DNA of 64,000 nucleotides from Cognatishimia activa (lineage in GTDB: Bacteria; Pseudomonadota; Alphaproteobacteria; Rhodobacterales; Rhodobacteraceae): contig NZ_CP060010.1 of assembly GCF_017798205.1 (NCBI RefSeq), forward strand, positions 3,188,336 through 3,252,335, in the 5' to 3' direction. The translations under genes were made by a program, and so were the position numbers. The notes below the pieces were generated by a model, which was given only the letters and a program-made list of their open reading frames with translations, was not told the origin of the DNA and made no database searches. Shown in pieces: positions 56,653 through 64,000 of this stretch. The stretch's first letter is position 1, and each line of letters opens with the position of its first letter.

Positions 56653-58037
56653 CGCGCAGCGATCCGATCTTTGATGAGGGTTTCCAGAAGGGCCAATTGG
56701 TTGGGCACCTTACAGACCCGTTCCTCTTTGTCCATCATGTCTGCCATATGGGGTGGCAAGCCGGGGCGCGTGCCCATGGCGGCCTCAACCGCATCCGGGA
56801 ATTTCGCTGGATGCGCGGTTGCCAAGGTGATCATCGGCACGCTCGACAGGTTTTCATTGCCGACCTTCACGCCCACGGCCGAATGCGGGCACAGGACTTC
56901 GCCGCTGGCGGCATATTCGGATTTGATGGTGGCGGTGGTCTCATCCTCAGAGGCGCGACCCGAGGCGAAATTCTCGCGCAGCATTTCCATCGCGCCTTGG
57001 CTGATGGTGAAAGAGCCGTCTTTGAGGTCTTCCATCAATTGCGCAACGACAGAGCCCTCTCGGTCATAAGCGTCAAACAGCGCACGCTCAAAATTCGAGC
57101 TGACCTGAATGTCCATCGACGGGCTGATCGACGGCGTTACGCCCTCTTTGGTATACGCGCCGGTTTCCATGGTGCGGTGCAGGATATCGTTTTGGTTGGT
57201 CGCGATCACCAGTTGCTCAATCGGCAGCCCCATGCGCTTGGCGATGTAGCCTGCAAAGATATCCCCGAAGTTGCCCGTTGGCACGGTGAAGGAAACCTTG
57301 CGATGCGGCGCGCCCAGCGACACGGCGGACGAGAAATAATATACCACCTGAGCCAGAACGCGCGCCCAGTTGATCGAGTTCACGCCGGCAAGTTTCACAC
57401 CGTCACGGAACTCGAAATCATTGAACATGTCTTTGAGACGGGCCTGACAGTCGTCAAAGTCTCCGTCCAAGGCCAGCGCGTGGACGTTGTTGTTAGCTGG
57501 CGTGGTCATCTGCTTGCGTTGGATGTCAGACACGCGGCCGTCTGGGAACAGAATAAAGACGTCAACATTATCAAGACCGCGGAAAGCCTCAATCGCGGCG
57601 GAGCCTGTATCGCCCGAGGTCGCGCCGACGATGGTGACTTTCTCACCGCGACGGGACAGTTCGAATTGGAAAAGCTGACCAATCAACTGCATCGCGAAAT
57701 CTTTGAACGCGAGCGTCGGGCCGTGGAAGAGCTCCAGCAGATAGTGGTTTGGCGCAAGCTGCACCAAAGGCGCGCGGGCTTCGTGGCGGAAACCGGCATA
57801 GGCGCGTTCAATGATACCTTTGAATTCCTCGTCAGTGAAGCTCTCGCCAATGAAAGGCTTCATCACCTCAAAGGCCACCTCTTCATAGGTCTTGCCTGCC
57901 ATAGCGGCAATCGCATCCGCCTCAAGCGTCGGGATCTTCTTGGGCACATAAAGCCCCCCGTCCCGAGCAAGTCCTGTCAGCATCGCCTCGGCAAAGCTGA
58001 GTTCTGGGGCGTCCCCACGGGTAGAGATATATTTCAC
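56649..58037 (-). CDS. thrC: Threonine synthase
   Basis: PLP enzyme converting O-phosphohomoserine to threonine. The 462-residue product has MKYISTRGDAPELSFAEAM at the start, the PLP lysine K112 in GPTLAFKDFAMQL and the phosphate loop GATSGDTGSAA. This is the long, E. coli/yeast-like form. The start is GTG at 58037. It lies five bases from surf1 and overlaps the M16 gene. Confidence 0.95.
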   Translation of the reverse strand: MKYISTRGDAPELSFAEAMLTGLARDGGLYVPKKIPTLEADAIAAMAGKTYEEVAFEVMKPFIGESFTDEEFKGIIERAYAGFRHEARAPLVQLAPNHYLLELFHGPTLAFKDFAMQLIGQLFQFELSRRGEKVTIVGATSGDTGSAAIEAFRGLDNVDVFILFPDGRVSDIQRKQMTTPANNNVHALALDGDFDDCQARLKDMFNDFEFRDGVKLAGVNSINWARVLAQVVYYFSSAVSLGAPHRKVSFTVPTGNFGDIFAGYIAKRMGLPIEQLVIATNQNDILHRTMETGAYTKEGVTPSISPSMDIQVSSNFERALFDAYDREGSVVAQLMEDLKDGSFTISQGAMEMLRENFASGRASEDETTATIKSEYAASGEVLCPHSAVGVKVGNENLSSVPMITLATAHPAKFPDAVEAAMGTRPGLPPHMADMMDKEERVCKVPNQLALLETLIKDRIAAR

Positions 58038-58042
58038 GTCTC

Positions 58043-58738
58043 TTAGACCTTATGTTTTGCGCGCATGCGGCGCAGGTAATACAGCGTCATCGCCAGCCAG
58101 ACCAGAGCCAATCCGTACCAGGTCACGGCATAGTTCAGGTGATCGTTCGGAATGCCGGTTCTCGTCACCGGCAAGGGCGTCACGGCTGGGTTTATTTGCG
58201 ACGTTTTGCGCGCCACGATGAGGATCGGGGCGGTATTGAGTGCAGCGGCCATGGCATCAACGTCTCGTGCGAACCAGATATTGGCGGCGAGATCATTTTC
58301 CGGCGTATAGCTGTCGCGCTCTTCCGGCCAATGCAGATTGCCCTCGACACGAACGTCCACCTCATCCCGCGCGGACGCTTTGTCTTCGGGTTTGATCCAG
58401 CCTCGGTCGACCATGATGCGGCGACCATCCGTCAGCTCGAAGGCTGCAATCACGCGGTAGATCGCGCCGGTCGCTTTAGAGGAGGCATAGACGTGGAGTT
58501 CTTCGGTCGTCATCAACCCCTCAGCGGTGACGGCGAGATAGCGATCTGCATCGGGGTCGATGTCTTCTGGCAGAGCTACAGGATCGGCCGCAATCCGAGC
58601 ATCGATCTGTGCAAGAATGTCCTCTTTCCATTCCAGACGCCGCATCTGCCAGTTGCCCAGCGATACGAGGATTACGATGCCAATAATACCAAACCCAAGC
58701 GGCAGGATCAGACGACGCACATCAAGCCCTTTCAACAC
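58043..58738 (-). CDS. SURF1 family cytochrome oxidase assembly protein
   Basis: Inner-membrane protein required for heme insertion or maturation of cytochrome c oxidase. The 231-residue product has two membrane segments, one near the N-terminus (LILPLGFGIIGIVILVSLG) and one near the C-terminus (LNYAVTWYGLALVWLAMTLYY), with the family marks LGNWQMRRLEWKEDIL and VDRGWI. The start is GTG at 58738 with AAGGTC upstream. It follows ctaE after a terminator and runs into thrC. Confidence 0.9.
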   Translation of the reverse strand: MLKGLDVRRLILPLGFGIIGIVILVSLGNWQMRRLEWKEDILAQIDARIAADPVALPEDIDPDADRYLAVTAEGLMTTEELHVYASSKATGAIYRVIAAFELTDGRRIMVDRGWIKPEDKASARDEVDVRVEGNLHWPEERDSYTPENDLAANIWFARDVDAMAAALNTAPILIVARKTSQINPAVTPLPVTRTGIPNDHLNYAVTWYGLALVWLAMTLYYLRRMRAKHKV

Positions 58739-58753
58739 AGACCTTCAAAACGA

Positions 58754-58783
58754 AAATCGCGGCGAGATGTCCCGCCGCGATTT
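58754..58783 (-). terminator. Hairpin terminator after ctaE
   Basis: A perfect 11-base stem, AAATCGCGGCG/CGCCGCGATTT, with an 8-base loop; on the minus strand it continues TCGTTTTGAAGG. It lies 58 bases after the ctaE stop and just before the surf1 start, so it may only partly reduce read-through. Confidence 0.65.
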
Positions 58784-58841
58784 GCTTTAATCCTATCAGG
58801 CAGAAAGGTTCAACCTTTCGCGCCCTGATCGCCAGAGCGAC

Positions 58842-59642
58842 TTATTGGCCCCAGACGTAGACGGCTGCGAACAAGAATAGCCAGACAACGTCAACAAAGT
58901 GCCAATACCACGCCGCCGCCTCAAAGCCGATGTGGCGTTCTGGGGTGAAGTGGCCGCGCAGCGCGCGCATCAGGCAGACGAACAGGAAGATCGTGCCAAC
59001 CACAACGTGGAAGCCGTGGAAGCCTGTCGCCATGAAGAAGTTCGCGCCATAGATGTTGCCAGCGAAACCAAAGGCTGCGTGGCTGTACTCGTAAGCCTGC
59101 AGAACGGTGAACACAGCACCCAGAGCAATCGCGATGATCAAGCCGTTGACCAGATCCTTTCGGTTGTTCTCATGCGCAATCGCGTGGTGCGCCCAAGTCG
59201 CCGCACAGCCAGAGCACAGCAGGATCAGAGTGTTGATCAGTGGCAGGTGCCAAGGGTCAAAGGTCTCGATGCCCGCAGGTGGGAACATGCCGTCAATCGC
59301 TGGGCTGTCTGGGCCCATTGGGTACATTGCGTGCTTAAAGAAGCTCCAGAACCATGCCGAGAAGAACATGACTTCGGACATGATGAAGAGGATAACGCCA
59401 TAGCGAAGACCGATCTGAACAACCGGAGTGTGGTCGCCCTGGTGGCTTTCCACAACGCATTCTGACCACCAGCCGAACATGACGTAAAGCACGCCGACGA
59501 GGCCGATCAGGAACATCCATGGACCATTGTCATGGAACATGAAAACTGCGCCAACAAGCATGATGAAGCCGGCAAGAGCGCCAAGGAATGGCCACCATGA
59601 GGGGTTCAGAATGTGATAATCGTGATTTTTAGCGCCTGCCAT
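58842..59642 (-). CDS. ctaE: Cytochrome c oxidase subunit III
   Basis: A 266-residue, seven-helix subunit of the aa3-type oxidase. It begins with [21 protein letters not shown] and has the conserved [18 protein letters not shown] and the C-terminal [20 protein letters not shown]...[19 protein letters not shown]. It lies seven bases after ctaG. Subunit I is not in this window. Confidence 0.97.
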   Translation of the reverse strand: MAGAKNHDYHILNPSWWPFLGALAGFIMLVGAVFMFHDNGPWMFLIGLVGVLYVMFGWWSECVVESHQGDHTPVVQIGLRYGVILFIMSEVMFFSAWFWSFFKHAMYPMGPDSPAIDGMFPPAGIETFDPWHLPLINTLILLCSGCAATWAHHAIAHENNRKDLVNGLIIAIALGAVFTVLQAYEYSHAAFGFAGNIYGANFFMATGFHGFHVVVGTIFLFVCLMRALRGHFTPERHIGFEAAAWYWHFVDVVWLFLFAAVYVWGQ

Positions 59643-59648
59643 GAGTTG

Positions 59649-60257
59649 TCATCCCTCGTTGGTGCTGGTGTTTAGGATAGGTTCTACAGAATTGACGCCC
59701 GTGGTCAATTCCGCGATGTCTTCGGGAAGATCGATTTCATAGAACGTATAGCTCAAGGTGATTTCCTTGATGTACTTCGCGTCCCGATCTTCAATCATTT
59801 CCGGATCCACAAAGAAGGTCACAGGCATGTCGACGCGTTCGCCGGGCATGAGAACCTGTTCGGTGAAACAGAAACATTCAATCTTTGAGAAAAACGCGCC
59901 GGCCTCGTAGGGGGCAACGTTAAAGCTCGCCTGCCCTGCGATGGGGCGGTCGGTTGGGTTATAGGCCTCATAAAAGGCCAGACCGGTCTCGCCAAGGCGG
60001 ACGGTCATCTGGTGTTGTTGGGGTTTGAATTCCCACATCATGTCGCGGGATTTGCTGGCGTCGAAAACCACTTTCACGGTCTGATCCAGAATCACGTCAG
60101 ATCCCGCATCAGCTTGCTGGGTCACGCCGCCAAAGCCCGTGACCCGACAGAACCAGTCATAGAACGGCACCGACGCCCAAGCCAGCGCGCCCATCGTCAC
60201 TACGACGCCCGCAAGCTTGAGAACTGTTTTGCCGTTGCTGTTGACGGGTTGGGTCAT
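59649..60257 (-). CDS. ctaG: Cytochrome c oxidase assembly protein CtaG (Cox11)
   Basis: Membrane-anchored copper chaperone that delivers Cu to the CuB site of subunit I. The 202-residue product has one N-terminal membrane segment (LKLAGVVVTMGALAWASVPFYDWFCRVTGFGG) and a periplasmic immunoglobulin-like domain with the copper motif CFCFTEQVL. Its ATG overlaps the stop of the small upstream membrane gene by four bases (ATGA). Confidence 0.96.
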   Translation of the reverse strand: MTQPVNSNGKTVLKLAGVVVTMGALAWASVPFYDWFCRVTGFGGVTQQADAGSDVILDQTVKVVFDASKSRDMMWEFKPQQHQMTVRLGETGLAFYEAYNPTDRPIAGQASFNVAPYEAGAFFSKIECFCFTEQVLMPGERVDMPVTFFVDPEMIEDRDAKYIKEITLSYTFYEIDLPEDIAELTTGVNSVEPILNTSTNEG

Positions 60258-60415
60258 TGATTAGCCTCCTGTGCCGCCAAAGCGCGGCCCTCAGAGGTGA
60301 CTTTCACAACCGTCAGCCCCATGAGCAAGACGACAAAAGCGCCCAGTACGAGGGCAAGACCCAGATTGCGACCAAAACGACGGTGGTGGATTTCGTGATC
60401 TTTGTGGATTGCCAT
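60254..60415 (-). CDS. 53-residue single-span membrane protein of the oxidase assembly operon (CoxF-like)
   Basis: The product is MAIHKDHEIHHRRFGRNLGL at its start, followed by one membrane segment (about 19-37, LALVLGAFVVLLMGLTVVKV) and an alanine-rich tail. It begins one base after the ctaB stop and overlaps ctaG by four bases. Such short proteins between ctaB and ctaG are annotated as CoxF or as cytochrome oxidase assembly proteins in related genomes. The longer frame from 60583 is inside ctaB. A role in oxidase assembly is inferred from position. Confidence 0.8.
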   Translation of the reverse strand: MAIHKDHEIHHRRFGRNLGLALVLGAFVVLLMGLTVVKVTSEGRALAAQEANQ

Positions 60416-60416
60416 C

Positions 60417-61355
60417 TTACCAGCCTCCGAGACCGTAAGGGGCCAGCGCCACCTCGGCCAAAATCGCACCGAAATGCAGGAATAGATACAGAAGCGAGAG
60501 GCCAAAGAAGCGTTTCTCGACCTTATGCTCGTCGGCCTCACAGGCCGCGTCGTCGCGGCGCCAGATTCTGATCGCGCCCACAATGAACAAGGCGTTCAGC
60601 ACCAGCGCGGTCACGAGGTAAATCGGACCACCCACAGAGGTGAAGCCCATGCCAATCGCAATCACCGCCAGAAGCAGCGTATAAACAAGGATATGATTCC
60701 GAGTCGCCGGACGCCCGTGGGTCACGTTCAGCATCGGAACACCCGCGTCGCGGTAGTCGGTCTTCATAAAGAGGCACAGCGCCCAGAAATGCGGCGGCGT
60801 CCACATAAAGATCAAAAGGAACATCAGCGTGCTCTCAACCGACACGCCGCCGGTCACAGCCGCCCAGCCCACCATCGGAGGGAAAGCACCTGCCGCGCCA
60901 CCGATCACGATGTTCTGCGGGGTCCAGCGCTTGAGCCACATGGTGTAGATCACCACATAGAAGAAAATCGTAAAGGCCAGAAAACCGGCCGCGAACCAAT
61001 TGGTCGCAAGGCCGAGCATCACCACGGAAAAGACCGAGAGAGTCATGCCGATGGCAAAGGCTTCGTCGCCAGTGACTTTGCCAGATGGAATGGGACGGTT
61101 CTGCGTACGAGTCATGATCGCGTCAATGTCGGCGTCATACCACATATTCAGCGCACCAGACGCCCCGCCCCCAATCGCAATACACAGGATCGCCACAAAA
61201 GCCACGAAAGGATGCACAGACCCAGGTGCTGCCAGCAGACCCACCATGGCGGTGAACACAACCAGTGACATCACGCGCGGCTTCAGCAGTGCAAAGAAAT
61301 CCCCGAAAGAGGCCTCTTTGGTCTGCGCTGGCGTATGGATGCTGGCGTCGCTCAT
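60417..61355 (-). CDS. ctaB: Protoheme IX farnesyltransferase (heme O synthase)
   Basis: UbiA-type membrane prenyltransferase that makes heme O, the precursor of heme A. The 312-residue product has nine or so membrane segments, the first Asp-rich motif in NMWYDADIDAIMTRTQNRPIPSG and the second in MKTDYRDAGVPML. It is 88 bases after ctaC and one base before the CoxF-like gene. Confidence 0.96.
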   Translation of the reverse strand: MSDASIHTPAQTKEASFGDFFALLKPRVMSLVVFTAMVGLLAAPGSVHPFVAFVAILCIAIGGGASGALNMWYDADIDAIMTRTQNRPIPSGKVTGDEAFAIGMTLSVFSVVMLGLATNWFAAGFLAFTIFFYVVIYTMWLKRWTPQNIVIGGAAGAFPPMVGWAAVTGGVSVESTLMFLLIFMWTPPHFWALCLFMKTDYRDAGVPMLNVTHGRPATRNHILVYTLLLAVIAIGMGFTSVGGPIYLVTALVLNALFIVGAIRIWRRDDAACEADEHKVEKRFFGLSLLYLFLHFGAILAEVALAPYGLGGW

Positions 61356-61383
61356 GATGTGTCCAGGGTCTCTCTTGTCAGAA

Positions 61384-61435
61384 GGGCGAGCCTAGGCTCG
61401 CCCGATCCAGTTTTATGGGGCACGGGCTGCGCCCC
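61384..61435. other. Two hairpins between ctaC and ctaB
   Basis: A perfect 20-base palindrome, GGGCGAGCCTAGGCTCGCCC (61384-61403), and a GGGGC/GCCCC hairpin (61417-61435). On the minus strand neither is followed by a T tract, so they are poor terminators. They could be processing or stability structures that set different ctaC and ctaB mRNA levels. Confidence 0.5.
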
Positions 61436-61443
61436 AGAAAGGC

Positions 61444-62298
61444 TTAGCTTTCGGCCGCAACCCAAGCGTCAAACGCTTCTTGGGAGACGACTTCTACAGT
61501 AATCGGCATATAGGCGTGGTCCTTGCCGCAAAGCTCGGAACACTGACCAAAGAAGATGCCTTCTTTTTCCGCTTTGAACCACAGCTGCGCCAGACGGCCA
61601 GGCACCGCGTCCTGCTTTACGCCAAAGGATGGGATGGTCCAGGAGTGGATCACATCATCCGCAGTCACGCCCATAACCACAACGGTGTTCACAGGGATGA
61701 TCACACGCGTGTCAGTTGCCAGCAGGAATTCGTCGTCGTTGTAGCCTGCGTTCACAAGCATGCCGCGCATTGCGTCAGAGTTTTTGAACGCTTCAACACC
61801 AGCAGCTTCGTCAGCCTCAGTGATGGTAGCCGGGTGGCCCAGCATGTAGCTGTCAAACTCGATGCCCTGCTCTGGGTATTCGTAGGTCCAGTACCACTGG
61901 TGGCCGGTCACTTTAATATAGAGCTCACCTTCAGGGATCTCTTGCTGCTTGAAAAGAACAGGCAAGGAGAACGCGCCGATAATCACCAGCACCATAATCG
62001 GGCCAAGGGTCCACGCCACCTCAAGAGGTGTGTTGTGCGTAAAGGTGCCTGGCTCTGGGTTGCTGCGGCGGTTGAAGCGGACAATGCACCAGATCAACAG
62101 CAACGCGACAAAGATCGTGATCGCGAAGATGATGTAGTTGATGAAAGTATCCAGCCCCTGGATGTCACGTGCCAGTTCAGTGGTGGCTGGCTGAAAGTTC
62201 AGACCTGCGTCTGAAGGCTTGCCGATTGTCTCCTGAGCCATTGCTGGAAGTGCGAGAAAGGCTGCCCAGAGTCCCATGAGGGTCGAAAGAATTCGCAT
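61444..62298 (-). CDS. ctaC: Cytochrome c oxidase subunit II
   Basis: Carries the binuclear CuA centre that accepts electrons from cytochrome c. The 284-residue product has a signal peptide (ending AMAQ), two membrane segments (about 50-75 and 95-115) and a periplasmic cupredoxin domain. CuA ligands are in [11 protein letters not shown] and [12 protein letters not shown], and the electron-entry tryptophan region is [11 protein letters not shown]. It is the first gene of the block and divergent from tldD, so the promoter should lie in 62299-62480. Confidence 0.97.
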   Translation of the reverse strand: MRILSTLMGLWAAFLALPAMAQETIGKPSDAGLNFQPATTELARDIQGLDTFINYIIFAITIFVALLLIWCIVRFNRRSNPEPGTFTHNTPLEVAWTLGPIMVLVIIGAFSLPVLFKQQEIPEGELYIKVTGHQWYWTYEYPEQGIEFDSYMLGHPATITEADEAAGVEAFKNSDAMRGMLVNAGYNDDEFLLATDTRVIIPVNTVVVMGVTADDVIHSWTIPSFGVKQDAVPGRLAQLWFKAEKEGIFFGQCSELCGKDHAYMPITVEVVSQEAFDAWVAAES

Positions 62299-62480
62299 GT
62301 GTCACCCGTGCGGTTGCGTATTTCGTCGTGTCTTATTCGGTCTTCCGCGCCATTGGCAATGGAATCCCATTGTTTTGTCGGTGCTTTGAACCATATTCTG
62401 CGCACCAGATAAAGGAATATACTTGCGGCAAACAGCCGCTTTTTTGATTTGCTTCAAAAAACCTGAAAGGCAAGCACTCT

Positions 62481-63902
62481 ATGGCAGACGCAAAATTCGC
62501 CCCGTTTGAAACGATGCTGGATGAAAATCGGGCTTTGACCTTGCTGCAAGAGGCTACGGCGGGCGCAGAGGACGGGGAGTTATTCCTGGAGCGTTCGCGT
62601 TCTGAAGCACTGGTTTTTGATGATGGTCGCGTAAAAACAGCAAGTTACGACGCCACCGAAGGGTTCGGCCTGCGCGCAGTGAACGGCGAAGTGGCCGGAT
62701 ATGCCCATTCCTCCGAGATTTCCGAATCTGCATTAAAGCGCGCTGTCGCAACCGCGCGGCTGGCCGTTGGCAAGGGCGGTGGCGCTTTGGCGGCGGGGCC
62801 CTCTGCGACAAATCAAAAGCTTTACACCGACAGCGACCCCATTGGATCTGCAAGCTTTCCTGTCAAAATCGACACCCTGAGGGACATTGACGCCTTTGCC
62901 CGCGATTTGGATTCGCGGGTGGTTCAGGTCAGCGCGACTCTGATGGCCTCGCTGCAAGAGGTCTTTATTCTGCGCCCCGACGGCACACGGATTTCCGATG
63001 TGCGCCCGATGACGCGGGTCAATGTCTCGGTGATCGTCGAAGATCAGGGCCGCCGCGAGTCGGGATCCGCCGGTGGTGGTGGTCGTGTCGGGCTGGATGG
63101 TCTGATCGCTGCCGAGGACTGGCAAGCGAAAGCGCGCGAAGCGCTGCGGATCGCTTTGGTCAACCTAGAGGCCGTCCCTGCCCCGGCTGGGCAGATGGAC
63201 GTACTGCTAGGCCCGGGCTGGCCAGGGATCCTGTTGCACGAAGCCGTGGGGCATGGGCTTGAAGGCGATTTCAATCGCAAGGAAAGCTCCAGCTTCTCGG
63301 GTCGGATCGGAGATCAGGTGGCCTCTAAGGGTGTCACCGTGATTGATGACGGCACGATCCCGGATCGCCGCGGCTCGCTGACGGTGGATGACGAGGGCAC
63401 GCCAAGCCGCAAGAACACTTTGATCGAGGACGGTATTCTTGTTGGCTACATGCAGGATCGCCAGAATGCGCGCCTGATGGGGGTTGAGCCGACGGGCAAT
63501 GGGCGTCGTCAAAGCTATGCTCATATGCCGATGCCGCGCATGACCAACACATATATGAATGGCGGCGACAAAGACCCCGCAGACCTTCTGGCGGATCTGA
63601 AAGACGGCATCTATGCCGTCGGCTTTGGCGGCGGTCAGGTTGACATCACCAATGGCAAATTCGTTTTTTCCTGCACCGAGGCCTATCAGGTCAAAGACGG
63701 CAAAGTCGGTGCCCCTGTCAAAGGTGCAACCCTGATCGGAGACGGCGCGACCGCGATGACCCAGATCCGCGCTTTGGGCAACGATATGGAACTCGACCCT
63801 GGTATGGGCACCTGCGGAAAAGCAGGTCAAAGCGTGCCAGTGGGCGTAGGCCAGCCGACAGTTTTGATGGGCGGCCTGACGGTCGGAGGCTCTGCGACAT
63901 AA
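62481..63902 (+). CDS. tldD: Metalloprotease TldD
   Basis: Subunit of the TldD/TldE protease that matures microcin B17 and degrades CcdA in E. coli; its general role in Rhodobacterales is unknown. The 473-residue product has the catalytic HExxxH motif H253-E-AVG-H258 (LLHEAVGHGLEGD) and a C-terminal Cys (C445, TCGKAGQSVPVGVGQP) that acts as a zinc ligand in the family. The ATG follows AAAGGCAAG. Divergent from ctaC. No tldE partner is in the window. Confidence 0.95.
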   Translation: MADAKFAPFETMLDENRALTLLQEATAGAEDGELFLERSRSEALVFDDGRVKTASYDATEGFGLRAVNGEVAGYAHSSEISESALKRAVATARLAVGKGGGALAAGPSATNQKLYTDSDPIGSASFPVKIDTLRDIDAFARDLDSRVVQVSATLMASLQEVFILRPDGTRISDVRPMTRVNVSVIVEDQGRRESGSAGGGGRVGLDGLIAAEDWQAKAREALRIALVNLEAVPAPAGQMDVLLGPGWPGILLHEAVGHGLEGDFNRKESSSFSGRIGDQVASKGVTVIDDGTIPDRRGSLTVDDEGTPSRKNTLIEDGILVGYMQDRQNARLMGVEPTGNGRRQSYAHMPMPRMTNTYMNGGDKDPADLLADLKDGIYAVGFGGGQVDITNGKFVFSCTEAYQVKDGKVGAPVKGATLIGDGATAMTQIRALGNDMELDPGMGTCGKAGQSVPVGVGQPTVLMGGLTVGGSAT

Positions 63903-63971
63903 GTCGTCAGTTGGGCGTCGTCCAAATTTTGCCATCTTACTTTACGGTCCATTAACCAAGGATTCGTAAGA

Positions 63972-63999
63972 CTTGGCTCTGCAAGCAGGCGGAGCCAAG
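63972..63999. other. Inverted repeat at the right window edge
   Basis: CTTGGCTC and GAGCCAAG, 8-base arms with a 12-base loop, 70 bases after the tldD stop. The sequence ends just after it, so a T tract cannot be seen. It could be the tldD terminator. Confidence 0.4.
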
Positions 64000-64000
64000 G

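Overview
The window comes from an alphaproteobacterium of the order Rhodobacterales, most likely a marine Roseobacter-group member. I infer this from gene content and order, not from a marker-gene tree: an aerobic-type cobaltochelatase pair (cobS-cobT), a dcw cluster carrying a DUF2484 gene between murC and murB, a ctaC-ctaB-ctaG-ctaE-surf1 cytochrome oxidase block running into thrC and an M16 peptidase, a PtsP (EI-Ntr) next to lysC, and a Tat-exported PhoX phosphatase. The DNA is GC-rich and densely coded. I see no rRNA, tRNA, CRISPR array, IS element or prophage.

Layout. 1-9.2 kb: the start of a photolyase/cryptochrome-type gene, a Tat-leader MsrB, cobS-cobT, an M24 aminopeptidase P, a DUF427 protein, an MFS transporter and a ClC channel. 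9.3-23.5 kb (all minus): recN, bamD, lpxC, ftsZ, ftsA, ftsQ, ddl, murB, two small membrane proteins, murC, murG, ftsW. This is the distal half of the division and cell-wall cluster, transcribed from ftsW towards recN. 23.5-28.2 kb: an interruption with a PNPOx-like flavoprotein, a DUF4260 membrane protein, PhoX with a candidate Pho box, and a BaiN/HI0933-type flavoprotein. 28.2-37.7 kb (all minus): the proximal half of the dcw cluster (mraZ-rsmH-ftsL-ftsI-murE-murF-mraY-ACT protein-murD), with adjacent genes mostly overlapping by 1 or 4 bases. 37.7-38.4 kb: a long non-coding region with a structured mraZ leader and two arrays of about 10-bp repeats with a TGGG core, which look like MraZ operators. 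38.4-48.4 kb: an outer-membrane barrel protein, Nudix, DUF1178, SDR, lysC, ptsP, EcsC, GNAT, flavin reductase and AEC transporter. 48.4-54.7 kb: SulP transporter, a methylthioadenosine/adenine salvage group (mtnP, LysE-type exporter, apt), an FAD-linked dehydrogenase, a MITE-like element and an MBL-fold protein. 54.8-64 kb: GNAT, M16 peptidase, thrC, surf1, ctaE, ctaG, a 53-residue membrane protein, ctaB, ctaC (minus), then tldD (plus).

How the genes work together. The dcw genes make the UDP-MurNAc-pentapeptide precursor (murB-F, ddl), lipid I/II (mraY, murG) and the divisome (ftsL, I, W, Q, A, Z). lpxC and bamD add the first committed step of lipid A synthesis and outer-membrane protein assembly, so growth of all envelope layers is encoded in one region. 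The cta block supplies cytochrome oxidase subunits II and III, heme O synthesis and Cu insertion; subunit I is not in the window. mtnP and apt together recycle methylthioadenosine to AMP.

The most interesting signals are the two MraZ-like repeat arrays upstream of the dcw cluster, small uncharacterised genes embedded in that cluster (an ACT-domain protein and two membrane proteins), a 118-bp inverted-repeat element whose end supplies a stop codon, and a shared 27-bp intergenic motif. No clearly new multi-gene system such as a defence island or BGC is visible; most of the window is core genome.
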